DNA of 64,000 nt from Ctenosaura bakeri (GCA_948474755.1 CAOLHI010000614.1:186001-250000); one strand, 5' to 3'. Numbered from the stretch's first letter, positions 34,110 through 45,561 are shown. The notes: a model not told the origin generated them from the sequence alone. Made by a program: numbers and translations.

Positions 34110-35718
34110 TTAGCTTAATTTTTTTTAGTGTGAAAAAACACACACACAGAGACAAAATAACATATCTTAACAAACATAAAAGTGAAGGGAAAGAAAAAAA
34201 AATGCTTACATTTCTGTTTCTCTCAAAAATTTTTATACATGGTATTACTTATACAATGTGTTATAAATCATACTGGTTTTATATTTTTAATTATATATAT
34301 CTAAATCTCATTCTCATTATACCAGTTGTTGTTACTTATACCCATAATTAACATTTTCAAAATATAATATTAGTAACTTCATTGTTATTTCTATTAGTTT
34401 CAAAATATAATATTCATATTAATAATTTCATAAGAAGTATGACTGGCGCAGCTCCGGAGGCTCCGCATGACAGGTAAGTGCGCGTGGGGCCCGGGAGCAA
34501 TGCGTGATTATGCACCATTTTCAGCTTCTAGTCAAAAATGAAAAGGTGTGCGATCAGCACCTGCTGGCCCCTGGAGCATCGCGTGATTGTGAGCGTGTCA
34601 TGCAGATCGCTCCTCACAATCGTGCAAAACTCCAAGCCCTCTTTCGCATGGAAAATGCCATGCAAAAAGGGCCCTTAATTCTACATGTTAACTTGTCATT
34701 AATCGTAATTTGCCATGCTTCTTTATACCAATCCTCTATTTGAAGATCTCTTTGAATTTTCCATTTTCTTGATATAATTAACCTTGCTACAGTTAGTGAA
34801 TTTGTAATTAAGTCCTTCATAGCCTGGGTGCAATTAACCATATCATATAACCATATCATATATAGATAACAATGCTACAATTGGGCATATTTCTAAATCA
34901 ATTTCTGTTATCTCTTTTATCTCTTTAAATACCATTTGCCAAAATTATCTACAACTCCACCACATATGAATATACGTACCAATTTCTTGGCAGCCCCTCC
35001 AACACAACCTTGAATAATTCTTATCTATGTGATTTAACCTTACTGGTATTAGGTACCATTTCCAAACCAATTTATAATAATTCTCTTTTATCAGTACAAT
35101 AAGTTTTTTAAATGATGCCAATTCCAAATTTTTTTCCAATCCTGAATATCTATTTTTTTGTGTGTGTGCTAATTCTTCCTCCCATATTTTTCTAAGAGAT
35201 TCCTCTTGTTCTTTATGTTTTGACATTATATATATCTCACTTGTGGTGCCCTTCAAAATTTCATTTTCTTCCATACTTTCTCTTTGATTGATCATTTGTT
35301 CAAATTTAGTATATTCTCTAAATCTTTTGTTATTCGTATTCCATTTCCTTGTCCACTGCTCTAACTAAATACAATTGAGCCATTATATCTTTGTACCCTT
35401 CAATCTCTCCTTTATTTCTTCTTTATTCCTCATTGTATCCATCCAGTCTTTTAACTTAGATATTCTCTGCTCCCTTAATTCCCTCTCTAACTCACTTCTC
35501 AGATTCACTGGAAATTTTTCCACCATCACTACTGGAGTTAAAGGTGAAGTAGCAGGTATTGACTTTTCCTTATATTTCTTCCAAATCTTTAATATATTTT
35601 TCAAAAAGGGATTTTCTGTTTTTTCCATTTCTATTTACTAGGCTCCCCCCACACCAATTCTGCTAAACCACAATAACTTAATATTTTTTTATTCCTCTAA
35701 TTTCCATTTTGCTTCTTA
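34110..35718 (-). mobile_element. L1 LINE copy A, 3' part
   Basis: The minus strand encodes the L1 ORF2 C-terminal region: LRKIWEEELAHTQKN, YLIPVRLNHIDKNYSRLCWR and HMWWSCR, the zinc-knuckle-like end, then VARLIISRKWK and WQITINDKLT. A/T-rich 3' sequence runs to a T-rich start near 34110. The frame is broken and interrupted by a CpG-rich element at 34441-34673. The 5' part continues at 38056. Confidence 0.8.
34441..34673 (+). mobile_element. CpG-rich Harbinger-like element, copy 5 (left arm lost)
   Basis: Begins inside the element, at GACTGGCGCAGCTCCGGAGG. A consensus splice donor CAG|GTAAGTGCGCG follows, with GT at 34474-34475. It ends TGCAAAAAGGGCC. Aligned to copy 2, about 200 bp of the left arm are missing. 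Many CpGs have become TpG or CpA. Confidence 0.75.
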
Positions 35719-38055
35719 GAATAGAATCATAGAATCACAGAGTTGGAAGAGACCTCAGGGGCCATCTAGTCCAACCCCCTGCTATGCAGCAACACACTTC
35801 AAAGCATTCCCAACTGATGGCCATCCAGCCTCTGCTTAAATACCTCCAAAGAAGGAGACTCTATCACACTCTGAGGCAGCATATTCCACTGCCAGACAGT
35901 TCTGACCATCAGGAAGTTTTTCCTGAGGTTTAGGTGGAATCTCCTTTCCTGCAGCTTGAATCCATTGCTCCTTGTCCTAGTCTCTGGAGCGGCAGAGAAC
36001 AAGTCCGTTCCCTTCTCAACATGACATCTCTTCAAATAGTTAAACATGGCTATCATGTCCCCTCTTAACCTTCTCTTCTGCAGACTAAACATACCCCGCT
36101 CCCTAAGGTGTTTGTCATATGGCATGACTTCCAGACCCTTCACCATTTTGGTCACCCTCCTCTGCACACCTTCCAGCTTGTCGATATCCTTCTTGGATTG
36201 AGGTGCCCAGAATTGGACAGTTTTCCAAATGAGGCCTAACCAATGCAGAATAGAGTGGTACCATTACCTTCATTGATCTAGACACCATACTGTTATTGAT
36301 GCAACCAAGAATTGTGTTGGCTTTCTTGGCTGCTGCATCACACTGCTGACTCATGTTCAGCTTGTGATCTACCAAGACTCCTAGATCTCTTTCACATGTA
36401 CTACTATCCAGCCATCCTATATTTTTGCATTCCATTTTTCTGTCTAAGTGTAGGACCTTACATTTCTCTCTGTTGAAATTCATTTTGTTAGCTTTGGCCC
36501 AGTTCTCCAATCTGTCCAGGTTGTTTTGAAATTTGATCCTGTCCTCTAGTGTATTAGCAACCCCTCCCAATTTGGTATCATCTGCAAATTTGATCAGCAT
36601 GCCCTCCACTCCTTCATCCAACTCATTGATGAAGATGTTGAATAGCACTCGGCCCAGGACAGAACCTTGTGGCACCCCACTAGTCACTTCTCTCCAGGAT
36701 GAAAAGGAGCCATTGGTGAGCACCCTTTGGGTTTGGTCAGTCAACCAATTATAAATCCACCTAAAAGTAGCCCTGTCCATCCCACATTTTACTAGCTTCT
36801 TTGCAAGAATGTCATGGGGAACTTTTTCAAAGGCCTTACTGAAGTCAAGATATACTATGTCTACAGCATTCCCTTCATCTATCAAGCTTGTAACTCTATC
36901 ATAAAAAGAGATAACATTAGTCTGGCATGACTTATTTCTGAGAAATCCATGTTGACTTTTAGGGATTATGGCATTGCTTTCTAAGTAATTACAAACTGAC
37001 TGCTTAGTGATCTGCTCTAGGATCTGGGCGATTATTGTTTGGGTCCTCTTTTTTCCTCTTCTTGAAGATGAGGACAACATTTGCCCTCCTCCACTCTGCT
37101 GGGACTTCTCCTGTTCTCCAGGAGTTTTCAAAGATTATTGTGAGTGGTTCAGAAATTACTTCTGCCAGTTCTTTTAATATCCTTAGATGTAATTCATCTG
37201 GCCCTATGTTGGGCCTGAGACCCTTTGGGTAGGCCCTGTGTTACACACTCACACATTTTAGTTCAGCCTGCTCTCACACTAATGAACATATTTAGGGGGG
37301 TTAGCTCATGCTATTGCATTGCTAGATCAGGCTGCCCTGTATGCTGCAATCCTATGAGAATAGCCAAGGAATGTTAATGATGGGTGATTTGCTCCCCATG
37401 CCATCTAGTATCGTGAGGGGAGAGTGAAGCCTGATTAGAGACTGTCTGCTGCCATCTCGGGCAGGTAATGAGATTTGGCCATGAGCCTATCATGCACCTG
37501 GCCCATGGGTACCTCAGTAATTGGTGTCTGAGGTAGGGTAGCCCCCCTCCTGCCCGTTTCAGCATGGTGGATTGATGGATTGACAGCCTGTTTTGCCACT
37601 CATGCACAAAAAGCCTATATAATCTGTTGGAACAAAGAGAACCCTGGTCTGTTGCCTGCTTTGCCTTCCCAAAGGAGTCAGAGTGTATGTATGCTTGTGT
37701 GCCTTTTGTTTTTCTTTTCACTTCCTTGCTTAATAAACTGCATCCTCAAAGACCAGAACCGGCTTGATTCTTGCCTCCCAGCATCTCGTACTTTGAACTT
37801 TGCACGGCCACTCAATCCAGGGAGGGTCGTGTGTGCTTCACCCTGGGGACTTGAATTCATCTAGTTTAGCCAGATATTCCTGTACTACTTCTCTACTTAT
37901 TCTGTGCTGCATTCCCCCCGCCCCCCGCTTCCTCACCTGTTCCCCATCCTTCAGGTTGAATACTTCTATCCTTTTGGGAGAAAACTGAGTCAAAGAAGGT
38001 GTTGAGTAGTTCTGCTTTTTCTCTTCCCCCCATTAATAATTGGCCATCTTCTCCA
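35719..38055 (-). mobile_element. CR1 LINE inserted in L1 copy A
   Basis: Read on the minus strand, ORF2 peptides run from the linker ([17 protein letters not shown]) through SWRTGEVPAEWRRANVV to reverse transcriptase: QHGFLRNKSC, VDIVYLDFSKAFEKVPHD, SGVPQGSVLG, catalytic FADDTKLGG near 36570-36600. [14 protein letters not shown] follows, and the element ends in ATAGAATCATAGAATCACAG. A 2-bp frameshift near 36215 separates the last part of ORF2, and about ten codons are missing before the QHGF segment. A solo LTR sits at 37207-37840. 5'-truncated; without the LTR about 1.7 kb. Confidence 0.9.
37207..37840. mobile_element. Solo LTR of an endogenous retrovirus-like element
   Basis: The segment interrupts CR1 wording that otherwise joins smoothly (TCTGGCCCT ... 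GGGGACTTGAATTCATC). It starts TG (TGTTGGGCC) and ends CA (CTTCA). It is flanked by CCCTA and CCCTG, a 4-5 bp duplication with one change. CCTATATAATCTG at 37611-37623 and AATAAA at 37732-37737 sit in the order expected of U3-R-U5 on the plus strand. 634 bp, no gag, pol or env sequence: a solo LTR left by recombination. Confidence 0.7.
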
Positions 38056-39925
38056 CTTGTTTTAATTTATTATATTTTTTTCCTCCAATCTTTGTAAATT
38101 TTTTCTAATGTTTGTTCCTAAATATCTAATTGTGTCCTTTAACAATATCTATTTTTAATCCTTTAGAAAGTCTTGTTCTTCTGTCTTAGTATAATTAAAC
38201 AGTGTTAACTCCAATTTAGCCCAATTTACTTATAGCCCTGTCATTTCACCAAATTCCTTTAAATGTTTAAATGTTCTTTTACTCTATCCATTTTTGTTAA
38301 TGGACCTTTAATTGTCAACGAGGTAACATCAGCAAACAAACCTACTTTGTTCTTTTCCTTAATACTAATCCCCTCCAAATATTCATCCTTTCTAATAACA
38401 TTTGCCAGAATTTCAATAACCACTGCAAATAATATCAGGGAGAGAGGGCAACCTTGTCTTGTGCCTGTAGATATTTGAATTTGTTCTGTCAGTTCATCAT
38501 TTGCCATTAATATTGCTGTGTTATGTGAATATCACTAATTTATCAGTCTTCTAAATTTTCCTCCCAAACCCAGCATCTTCAAAATTATTTTTAATGCTGG
38601 CCATTCCACACAATCAAAGGCCTTGTATATATCCAATGCCATTATTCCTGCTTTTTGTTTACTCCTCTCAATTACAGTATTTTATTCAGTACTCTTCCAA
38701 TTAAATTTCACATCTGTCTTCCTTGCACAAAACCACACTGATGTTTTTGAGGATATTTATCCATAAACTTATTCATCCTTTTTGCCATTACTGCTGTCAG
38801 TATTTTAGCGTCTTGATTTATTAGTGATATAGGCCTATATGATCCTGGATCTGTCAAATCTTTATCTGGTTTCAGAATCAATGCTATCAAAGACTGTTCT
38901 CATGATGGTGGGATCCTATCTCCATTTATTATTTTATTGTATAATACTTTCAATTTAGGTATTAAATTCTTTTTAAATGTTTTATAATATTCTGGCCCCA
39001 ACTCATCCATTCCTGATGATTTCCCTCCTTTTAATTTATCTGTCACTTCCTCTATTTCTTATTCCGAAACCGGTTGTTCCATTAATTCTTTATCTTCCTC
39101 CTTTATTTTTATTTTCCAATGTTTCCAATGTTTCTCAATATATTCCTCAATATTTTCAACTGGCTTGTTCCCTGCTAAGTATAAATCTTATAAAATTGTT
39201 CAAATATCTTTATCTTATCTTTCATCATCCTGCATTTCTTACCTGTTTTATCTTTGATTACGCCAATCATATTCCTTGCCTTTTTGACTGTGCAGATCTG
39301 GCCACCATTTTAGAATTTCTGTTACTATATTCAAAGTTACTGTATTCAAAAAAATCTCTCCTCAAATATATCAAATTCCATCCATTTCTATTTTCTCCAA
39401 TTCATTTCTTTTTGCTTGTAATTCTGTATACATTTGTTTACTCCCATCTGTTATGTATTTATTTTCTAAGTTTTTAATTTTTTCTCTCCCTGTTGCCTTT
39501 TTAGATTGCATGGTTCCTTAATACAAATCCCTCTTGCAACCACTTTCATAGTATCCCATAACACCACTTGAGAAACCTCCCTGTTATTAGTACCCTATAT
39601 ATTCTGCCATTCTCTCTCAATCTTACTCACTATATCTTTATAATTAAGTATCTAACCTCCATCTTTTCATTTCTCTATAATTCTTCTAAAATGCAATATT
39701 CATATTTACCAAAGCATGGTCCGTAATTCTTATCACTCCTATTTCTGTATTTAATACCCTCGGAACCATTTTCTTTGATACAAAAATAAAGTCTATTCTA
39801 GAATAATTTTTGTGAACCAATGAGTAACAGGTACATTTCTTTTCATCTCCCTTTCCCAACCTTCAGACATCTTTTAATCCATTTCTATTCATTTCTCTGT
39901 TCAGAGCTGTAATGTTAAGGGGCAG
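38056..39925 (-). mobile_element. L1 LINE copy A, 5' part (endonuclease to reverse transcriptase)
   Basis: Minus-strand peptides: endonuclease end SRIDFIFVSKKMVPRVL and RITDHALV (39720-39830), then SYRPISLINQDAKIL (38810-38860), then TGTRQGCPLSLILFAVVIEI and LFADVTSLT (38320-38480), then VNWAKLEL. The catalytic FADD reads FADV. Many stops. The reading continues on the far side of the CR1, but about 100 codons between the two parts are not seen, so some L1 sequence was lost. Confidence 0.8.
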
Positions 39926-40434
39926 CTAGCTTTGCAATGGGCAGGGGCAGCGTGGATGTCAAAAGCGATTACTGTTCTGTTGCTAAGCTGGAGCAAGTCC
40001 AGAGGAGGGCGACCGAAATGGTGAGAGGCCTGGAAGCCATGCCTTATGAGGATAGACTTAGAGAGCTGGGTATGTTTAGTCTACAGAAGAGAAGGTTAAG
40101 AGGGGACATGATAGCCATGTTTAAATATTTGAAGGGATGCCACGTAGAGGAGGGAGAGGGCTTGTTTTCTGCTGCTCCAGAGACCAGGACAAGGAGCAAT
40201 GGATTCAAGCTGCAGGAAAGGAGATTCCACTTCCTGACAGTCAGGGCTGTCCGGCAGTGGAATCTGCTGCCTCGGAGTGTAGTGGAGTCTCCTTCCTTGG
40301 AGGTTTTTAAGCAGAGGCTGGATGGCCATCTGTCGGGAGTGCTTTGAGGGTGTTCCTGCATGGCAGGGGGTTGGACTGGATGGCCCGTGTGGTCTTTTCC
40401 AACTCTACATTTCTATGATTCTATGATTCTAATG
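39926..40434 (+). mobile_element. CR1 LINE 3' end, fairly young
   Basis: An open frame from about 39937 to 40347 gives [37 protein letters not shown] and [19 protein letters not shown], the intact C-terminus of CR1 ORF2. Then GGATGGCCCGTGTGGTCTTT and an end in repeated ATTCTATG. 5'-truncated. Confidence 0.9.
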
Positions 40435-40599
40435 GAATTGAAATTTTATTACTTGCCTTTTATTACCCTTTGTCCCTAATGCTCACATTAGGGAAGTGAC
40501 CTTTGCTTGCATTGTGATCCCTCAAGGCCATCTTAACTGACAATGATGAAGTAACATCTCAGAATGTAGGCCTGTGATTCTAATATCATGACTTTTTTC

Positions 40600-40780
40600 T
40601 TCTCCTGTCTGATTTTTAACATCTTTGCCTGAAGAAGAAGCTGGTGAAACTGTGAAAGCTTGCATAATATATTTTCTGCATTTTGGTTGGCTGATAAAGA
40701 TATTGCTCTTTTGTGGATTTTGGATCTTACTCTATTTTGCTGTATGGCCCAAACGGCTTCTCTTGAATATGTTATCAAAA
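40600..40780. repeat. Unclassified interspersed repeat
   Basis: GAAGAAGAAGCTGGTGAAAC, GTGAAAGCTTGCATAATATA and TTTTCTGCATTTTGGTTGGC recur in part at 33.77-33.89 kb. The wording resembles 3' ends of Penelope-like or other retroelements; class uncertain. Confidence 0.45.
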
Positions 40781-40821
40781 TTAAACAGATAGAAATAAAA
40801 TTATGCCAGGACAGTAAAAAG

Positions 40822-41031
40822 ATTGTTGTTGTTATTGTTGTTGTTTGCTTTCAAGTTGTTTTCAACTTATGATGACCCTAAGGCAAGCCTATCACAGGGT
40901 TTTCCTGGCAGGATTTGTCTGGAGGAGGTTTGCCTTGTGACTTGCCCAAGATCACCCAGTGAGTTTCCATGGCTGAGTTGGGATTTGAGCCCTGTTGCCT
41001 TGAGTCAGAGCCCCACACTCAAACTACAACA
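40822..41031 (-). mobile_element. Sauria-type SINE, reverse
   Basis: Starts in (TTG)n with CTTTCAAGTTGTTTTCAACT and CCTATCACAGGGTTTTCCTG. Later CCCAAGATCACCCAGTGAGT, and the tRNA head ends CCCACACTCAAACTAC. Nearly complete. Confidence 0.8.
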
Positions 41032-41124
41032 CAGAGTTAAACACACTTAAACATTGCTTAATAATAAAATACTCTTCAGTTAAAAAAAATATCAAATTTT
41101 CTGAAGGCACAGAATCAGTGTCAA

Positions 41125-41213
41125 AAGCCCTTTCCTCACAACCAGTCAGTTGTTAAAGGCCTGCTGGCATGAAAAAATCTTTGCTTGCAGACTGGAGGAC
41201 AATAGGCAGGGGC
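41125..41213 (-). mobile_element. L2-type fragment, part 1 (split copy)
   Basis: TTAAAGGCCTGCTGGCATGA and ACAATAGGCAGGGGC match wording of an L2-derived sequence that continues at 43329 after a 2.1-kb insertion. The last 16 bases (41198-41213) are duplicated at 43313-43328. Confidence 0.55.
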
Positions 41214-41574
41214 TAGACCAGTGGGTTCCCAAACTTTTTTGGACTGTTGCCCCCTTGTTTCCCAAGCCACATCCCTAGTACCCCCCACCACAAACACACA
41301 CCTGTTTCTCAGTATTAGGTCTATTGTAAATTCCAAGTAAGTAATCTAACACTGTAAAAAGTCATGTTAATCACAACAAAATATAGCAGGAAAAAATAAG
41401 GAAATATAATAGCAATGCTATAACTAGGAAAAGTACATGGCACAATAATACAATAATACAAGTACAAATGTGAAACTTTAAAAAATCAAATATTAAGAAC
41501 TATTTAACATGAAAAGTTAAAGTTAAGGCTGCTTCTAACAAAGATAGATCTTCACTCTGGACCACATTAATGAT

Positions 41575-41753
41575 GGCCACTTCCGCACTAGCCTGTTATA
41601 GCGCTATGATTCCACTTTCAATATCCTCTGGAATCCTGGGGTTTGCAGTTTTGGGAGGGGCTGGCTGGCCCCTCCGAAACTGCAAACCCCAGGATTCCAG
41701 AGGATGTTGAAAGTGGAATCATAGCGCTATAACAGGCTAGTGTGGAAGTGGCC
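41575..41753. mobile_element. Short palindromic MITE with 3-bp duplication GAT
   Basis: Ends GGCCACTTCCGCACTAGCCT and AGGCTAGTGTGGAAGTGGCC are near-perfect complements, and almost the whole 179 bp is one palindrome with its centre near 41665. GAT flanks both sides (41572-41574, 41754-41756). The best-preserved copy of the family here. Confidence 0.9.
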
Positions 41754-42103
41754 GATGTCACTGTACAGCCTTCCAGACTGAACGTAAAGAGTTGAACTGG
41801 GTGGTAAGTGTGAGCATGGACCACTATTTACTACTACTAATGTGAGCATGGGCCACCACTTACTAATACTAATGATTTTACTTCTTAGCTGCTGTTATAC
41901 CAAGTGATGCTTGGAAACATTTAATAATATATTCATTGTTGTACTGAGAAATAGAAACAGAAGCATAAACAAAGCCTTTTCCAACTTTCGATTTGAAAGT
42001 TGAAAGAGGCTCTGTTTACATTCCATAAAACATTTCTAGGAAATAAAAGCTCGTGTAAAAACTATGCAAACCACAACTAAATATGGCAGAAAAACATAAG
42101 ATG

Positions 42104-42126
42104 TTGTGTGTGTGTGTGTGTGTGTG
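42104..42126. repeat. (TG)n microsatellite
   Basis: About eleven TG units, uninterrupted. Confidence 0.9.
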
Positions 42127-42351
42127 AAAATGAACAACAACATAGTCCAAATCACAGCGTTAGCACAGCAAAACTTCCACACTGTTTGGTGTCTCTCCAT
42201 CAATACCACTCGGTAACATCTTTTATTATATTATAATATAAAGGTACATTACTATACTGAAGATAACTTGCAGTGCTTACAGACCTGGAGCCTTGGTCCT
42301 TGCAGATGGGAAAAAGCAATGATCATCCATCCCCACAGCTTCTCATGCCTA

Positions 42352-42989
42352 GACTGGACCCTCCTTATATGCGGATTCAACCAACTGCTGATCGAAAATA
42401 ATATTTTTTTTTAAAAAAATAAATATTAAAAAGTCTCCAAACTACAATATTAAAAATATTTTTTAAAAAGCAGCATGGCAAGTCTCATCTCTCCCCTTGA
42501 CTTGCTCAGTGGCCTTGCTCCCCTGCTGAGGGTGAAGAAGTCACTGAGGCAGGGCAGGGGAGAGAGGGAAAGGGAGGAAGACTAGTTGTCAGAGTGGGGA
42601 GGGTAACCTGGGGCTGCCTTCTCAAGGTACTTGGGGTGTGTGGAAGACATTGGGTGGTGAGGGGAAACTGGTTATCATGTGGAGAGGGAAAACAGGTTTG
42701 TTTGTGTAGCAGTGACTGCCTTTAAGGGGCACACAGAGATGGATGAGATTGGGTGATGAGGGAGAGGGAGTGGGGAGACAGGTCATTGGGATGGGGAGGG
42801 AAACCTGGGGCTTGTGTGTGGTGGTGGCTGCCTTTGCAGGCATATGGGCTGGGCTGGGGTAGAGTGGAAGGATTGGGTTGCTCTCAAGCTCCCTTCTCAT
42901 CCCTTTTGTATAAGGGACTTGGCCATTTGTGTTTTGTGTTATATGTGAGAGGTCCTGAACCAGTCTTTTGCAGATACCATGGTCCACTG
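42352..42989. mobile_element. pogo/Tigger-like (Tc1-mariner) non-autonomous element
   Basis: Left GACTGGACCCTCCTTATATG with CGGATTCAACC nearby; right TTTTGCAGATACCATGGTCC then ACTG. This is the wording of Tigger-type ends. It is flanked by TA on both sides (42350-42351, 42990-42991), as Tc1-mariner elements require. No transposase. The interior is G/A-rich with loose tandem units at 42540-42860. Confidence 0.65.
42540..42860. repeat. G/A-rich degenerate tandem repeat
   Basis: Words AACCTGGGGCTGCC, AACAGGTTTGTTTG and AACCTGGGGCTTG, each followed by TGxCTGCCTTxxxxGGCA-like sequence, mark about three units of 80-115 bp on a GGGGAGAGGG background. Confidence 0.55.
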
Positions 42990-42995
42990 TACTTG

Positions 42996-43197
42996 GGGCC
43001 TTTCTGCACTACACTGTTATAGTGCTGTCATTCCATTTTCAATCTCCTATGGAATCCTGGGGTTTGAAGTTTAGGGAGGGGCTTTTAGAATTCTTCACCC
43101 GAGAGCTCTTTGGCCTCAGTAAACTACAAACCCCAGAAATCCACAGGAAGTTGAAAGTGGAATAATAGCACTATTACAGTGTAGTGCGGAAATGGCT
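42996..43197. mobile_element. Short palindromic MITE with 3-bp duplication TTG
   Basis: Left GGGCCTTTCTGCACTACACT; right reverse-complemented AGCCATTTCCGCACTACACT. Flanked by TTG (42993-42995, 43198-43200). The arms carry TGGAATCCTGGGGTTTGAAG and its complement. 202 bp. Confidence 0.85.
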
Positions 43198-43312
43198 TTG
43201 GTTTTGATGCTACCTAGCTGCCTCCCTACTGCCTCTTTTTTCCCCACCACCACCCTGGATCTTTCTACCATCCCCAGAGGCAGTACCACCCACTTTGGGA
43301 ATAATTGGATGA

Positions 43313-43475
43313 GACAATAGGCAGGGGCATTTCATAGCTGGGGAGCAATCACTGAGAAAGTCTTTTCATGTCTCTACCAAAATATGCTTGTGACAGTGGC
43401 AAACATGACAGGACAGTCTCTTTTAGGTAGGCTCATATGGGAAAATGTGGAGCTTCAGAAACAAATCATCGAGAG
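43313..43475 (-). mobile_element. L2-type fragment, part 2 (split copy)
   Basis: After the repeated GACAATAGGCAGGGGC the text ATTTCATAGCTGGGGAGCAA and TCACTGAGAAAGTC continues the L2-like wording of part 1. Confidence 0.55.
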
Positions 43476-45133
43476 TGTACACAGATTTGCATAAAATCTC
43501 CATGTATTAATGTGTAGGTATAGAGAAAAATGTAGAAATGTATGTGACTAGTGATCTGTGGGCCTGTGGTTCAGTCTACTCTCCAGATGTTGCTGAGTGT
43601 GGATAGGGAACTTCAAGGTCCATACTTATTCTCCTTTTCTTTGACTCTGTACACCTCTAGGTGTTTCAGTTTGGGTATCTGGACTCTTCCTGGGCTATGT
43701 CCCCCTCTTCCTGTCGTGACTCTTGGTTATTGAGGCATCATGCTCTGGCCAGCAGATACAGAATTGACAGAATGAGCCTCACTCAAGTTGGGAGAAATAA
43801 TGGTCATACAATCCAGATGTTCCCTCACCTGTGTCGACACTGTATACAGAACAAAGATAAGAGTCTCTCCTATAACTCCACCCATTTTTATTCTGGCCCC
43901 ACCCAGTTTCATCTCTGGACACAGTCATTGTTGGCAAGCTCACCATGAGTTAAAGTGAGCTAAGAGCTGACAAAGAGGCCAGCTCAGATGTTGTGATGCC
44001 CAGGACAGATAAATATTGACTTTTGGACTGGACCCTGGCATTCTAAGCCCTGGCAGGCTTTTCTTGCCCATCTTGCTTGGCTGTGTTATTTATCTAGGCT
44101 TCGGCAATAACCCTCAGATCTGTTTTTTCACAAATTCTCTGATCTCCTTTCATGGCAGATTCTGGCATGCCATTACTGGTCATGTACAATTGTGTAGTGG
44201 AAAATTCTGAAGTGTGGACAATCATCTGACAGCCCCCATAGCCATGCCCCAGGGGGACTCCAAACATTCAGACAGCTGCATAGATCTACGCATTTTTATC
44301 TCGACAGGCACCAGGTGTTTTGTAAAGTTAATGGGCCTTAATTTCACATTTAAAACAGAGTCACCACAAAATATTTTGGACAAAAAGAGAGAGGAGAGCT
44401 CACAACAATATATTGTGGCTGAGAAAGAAAGGGAATGGAGGTTTGATAAATTATGGCTGGCATTCTTTTAGTGGGCTGTGCATGCATAAGTCATGCTATG
44501 CCTATAAGGCAAGGTACAAACGATAGCAGAACAAATGTATTTTGCTGAGAACAGCAGAAGTAGAATTTTGCACACAGCAATGTTGCACATCCAGGTTATG
44601 CACTGCAAATTGTGCTTGCACATTGTATATTGTATAAATGTGTCACACAATGTTGCTATTTTGCATGGGGGTTGTGTAGTGCTAGTGCAAGGTATCTCTG
44701 CATGTGGATATTTACACTATGCTGAGAGGATGTTGGACTGCAGCAGATGTCATCAATTTTGTCCCATTACTTTTACTTTGTGAACACTGGCTCTGCTTAT
44801 ACAACTGGCTTCATAGATACCTGCATCCATGTCCAGACAGAGTAGACTCTTTGGCTATCTCTGGAGTTGTTGAGGAGATCCCTTGGCAGCTGATTCATGC
44901 TTCCACTGTGCTGTGCTTTCTATTCAACCTTTCTTCACCTTTCACCCCAAGCACTAGAAGCTTGTGTCTCACAAAACTGTTCCCATTCTCCTTTCTCCAT
45001 TGGTGTCATGCCCCAATCCCAGGACTCAGGTGCAAACATAGACAGGACGTTTCCCAACAGCCACAACATAAAAACATGAACAGGACAATACTTAGGGCAA
45101 CCGTGTAGATGGAAAAGGAAGAACCCACGAGAC
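43476..45133. other. No recognised gene
   Basis: Intergenic. 43557-43620 has faint hAT MITE wording (CCAGATGTTGCTGAGTGTGG). Several short open frames, none recognisable. Confidence 0.45.
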
Positions 45134-45136
45134 TCA

Positions 45137-45561
45137 GGCCCTTTTCGCATGGGCTTTCTGTCACGCGAGAGCCCCCTGAGCCTCGCGGGAGTGGGAGCGT
45201 CGCTCTGCACGATGCACTCCCACTTCCGCAGCGCTCACGGGGCTGATGCTGCGCGAGCGCGTATTTTTTTATTTTCGGCTGGAACCGAAAATAAACGGTG
45301 CTCGCGCAAGGCTCCCGGCAGCGCCTTGCACTTAACGGAGTGCGGAGTGCCGTCGCAGGCGAGCCTGTCACGCTTCCTCCCTGCCCCCAGCGCCACCTAC
45401 AGCTCCCAGAGAGCGCTGCGGAAGCTGGGGGCATGGCTGATGAGCGCCCGTCGTGGGAAAAGATGCCAGGTGCGGTAAGGGAAGCAGCAGCGTTTCGGGA
45501 GACGGTTGTCGAGCGAGCCACCCTCCTCCGTCGCGCATGCGCCGGTGCTGCGAAAAGGGCC
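45137..45561 (-). mobile_element. CpG-rich Harbinger-like element, copy 3
   Basis: Perfect 13-bp inverted ends GGCCCTTTTCGCA and TGCGAAAAGGGCC, flanked by TCA on both sides (45134-45136, 45562-45564). 425 bp, very CpG-rich, so young or protected from CpG decay. The dyad TTTTCGGCTGGAACCGAAAA lies at 45272-45291. At the splice-donor site the minus strand reads CCGTTAAGT, so the GT is lost in this copy only. Confidence 0.9.

Larger units (their letters stand above)
41214..43312. mobile_element. Composite 2.1-kb insertion with hAT-like ends
   Basis: The left end has CAGTGGGTTCCCAAACTTTT (41219). The right end has CCACTTTGGGAATAATTG (43289-43306), which mirrors it. The whole is flanked by an exact 16-bp direct repeat, GACAATAGGCAGGGGC. 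Inside are a short MITE (41575-41753), a pogo/Tigger-like element (42352-42989) and another short MITE (42996-43197). The ends look hAT-like, but 16 bp is too long for a hAT duplication. Confidence 0.6.

Noticed and set aside
36115..37131. 338-codon minus-strand frame as a host gene
   Set aside because: It contains SGVPQGSVLG and FADDTKLGG: CR1 reverse transcriptase, a mobile element.
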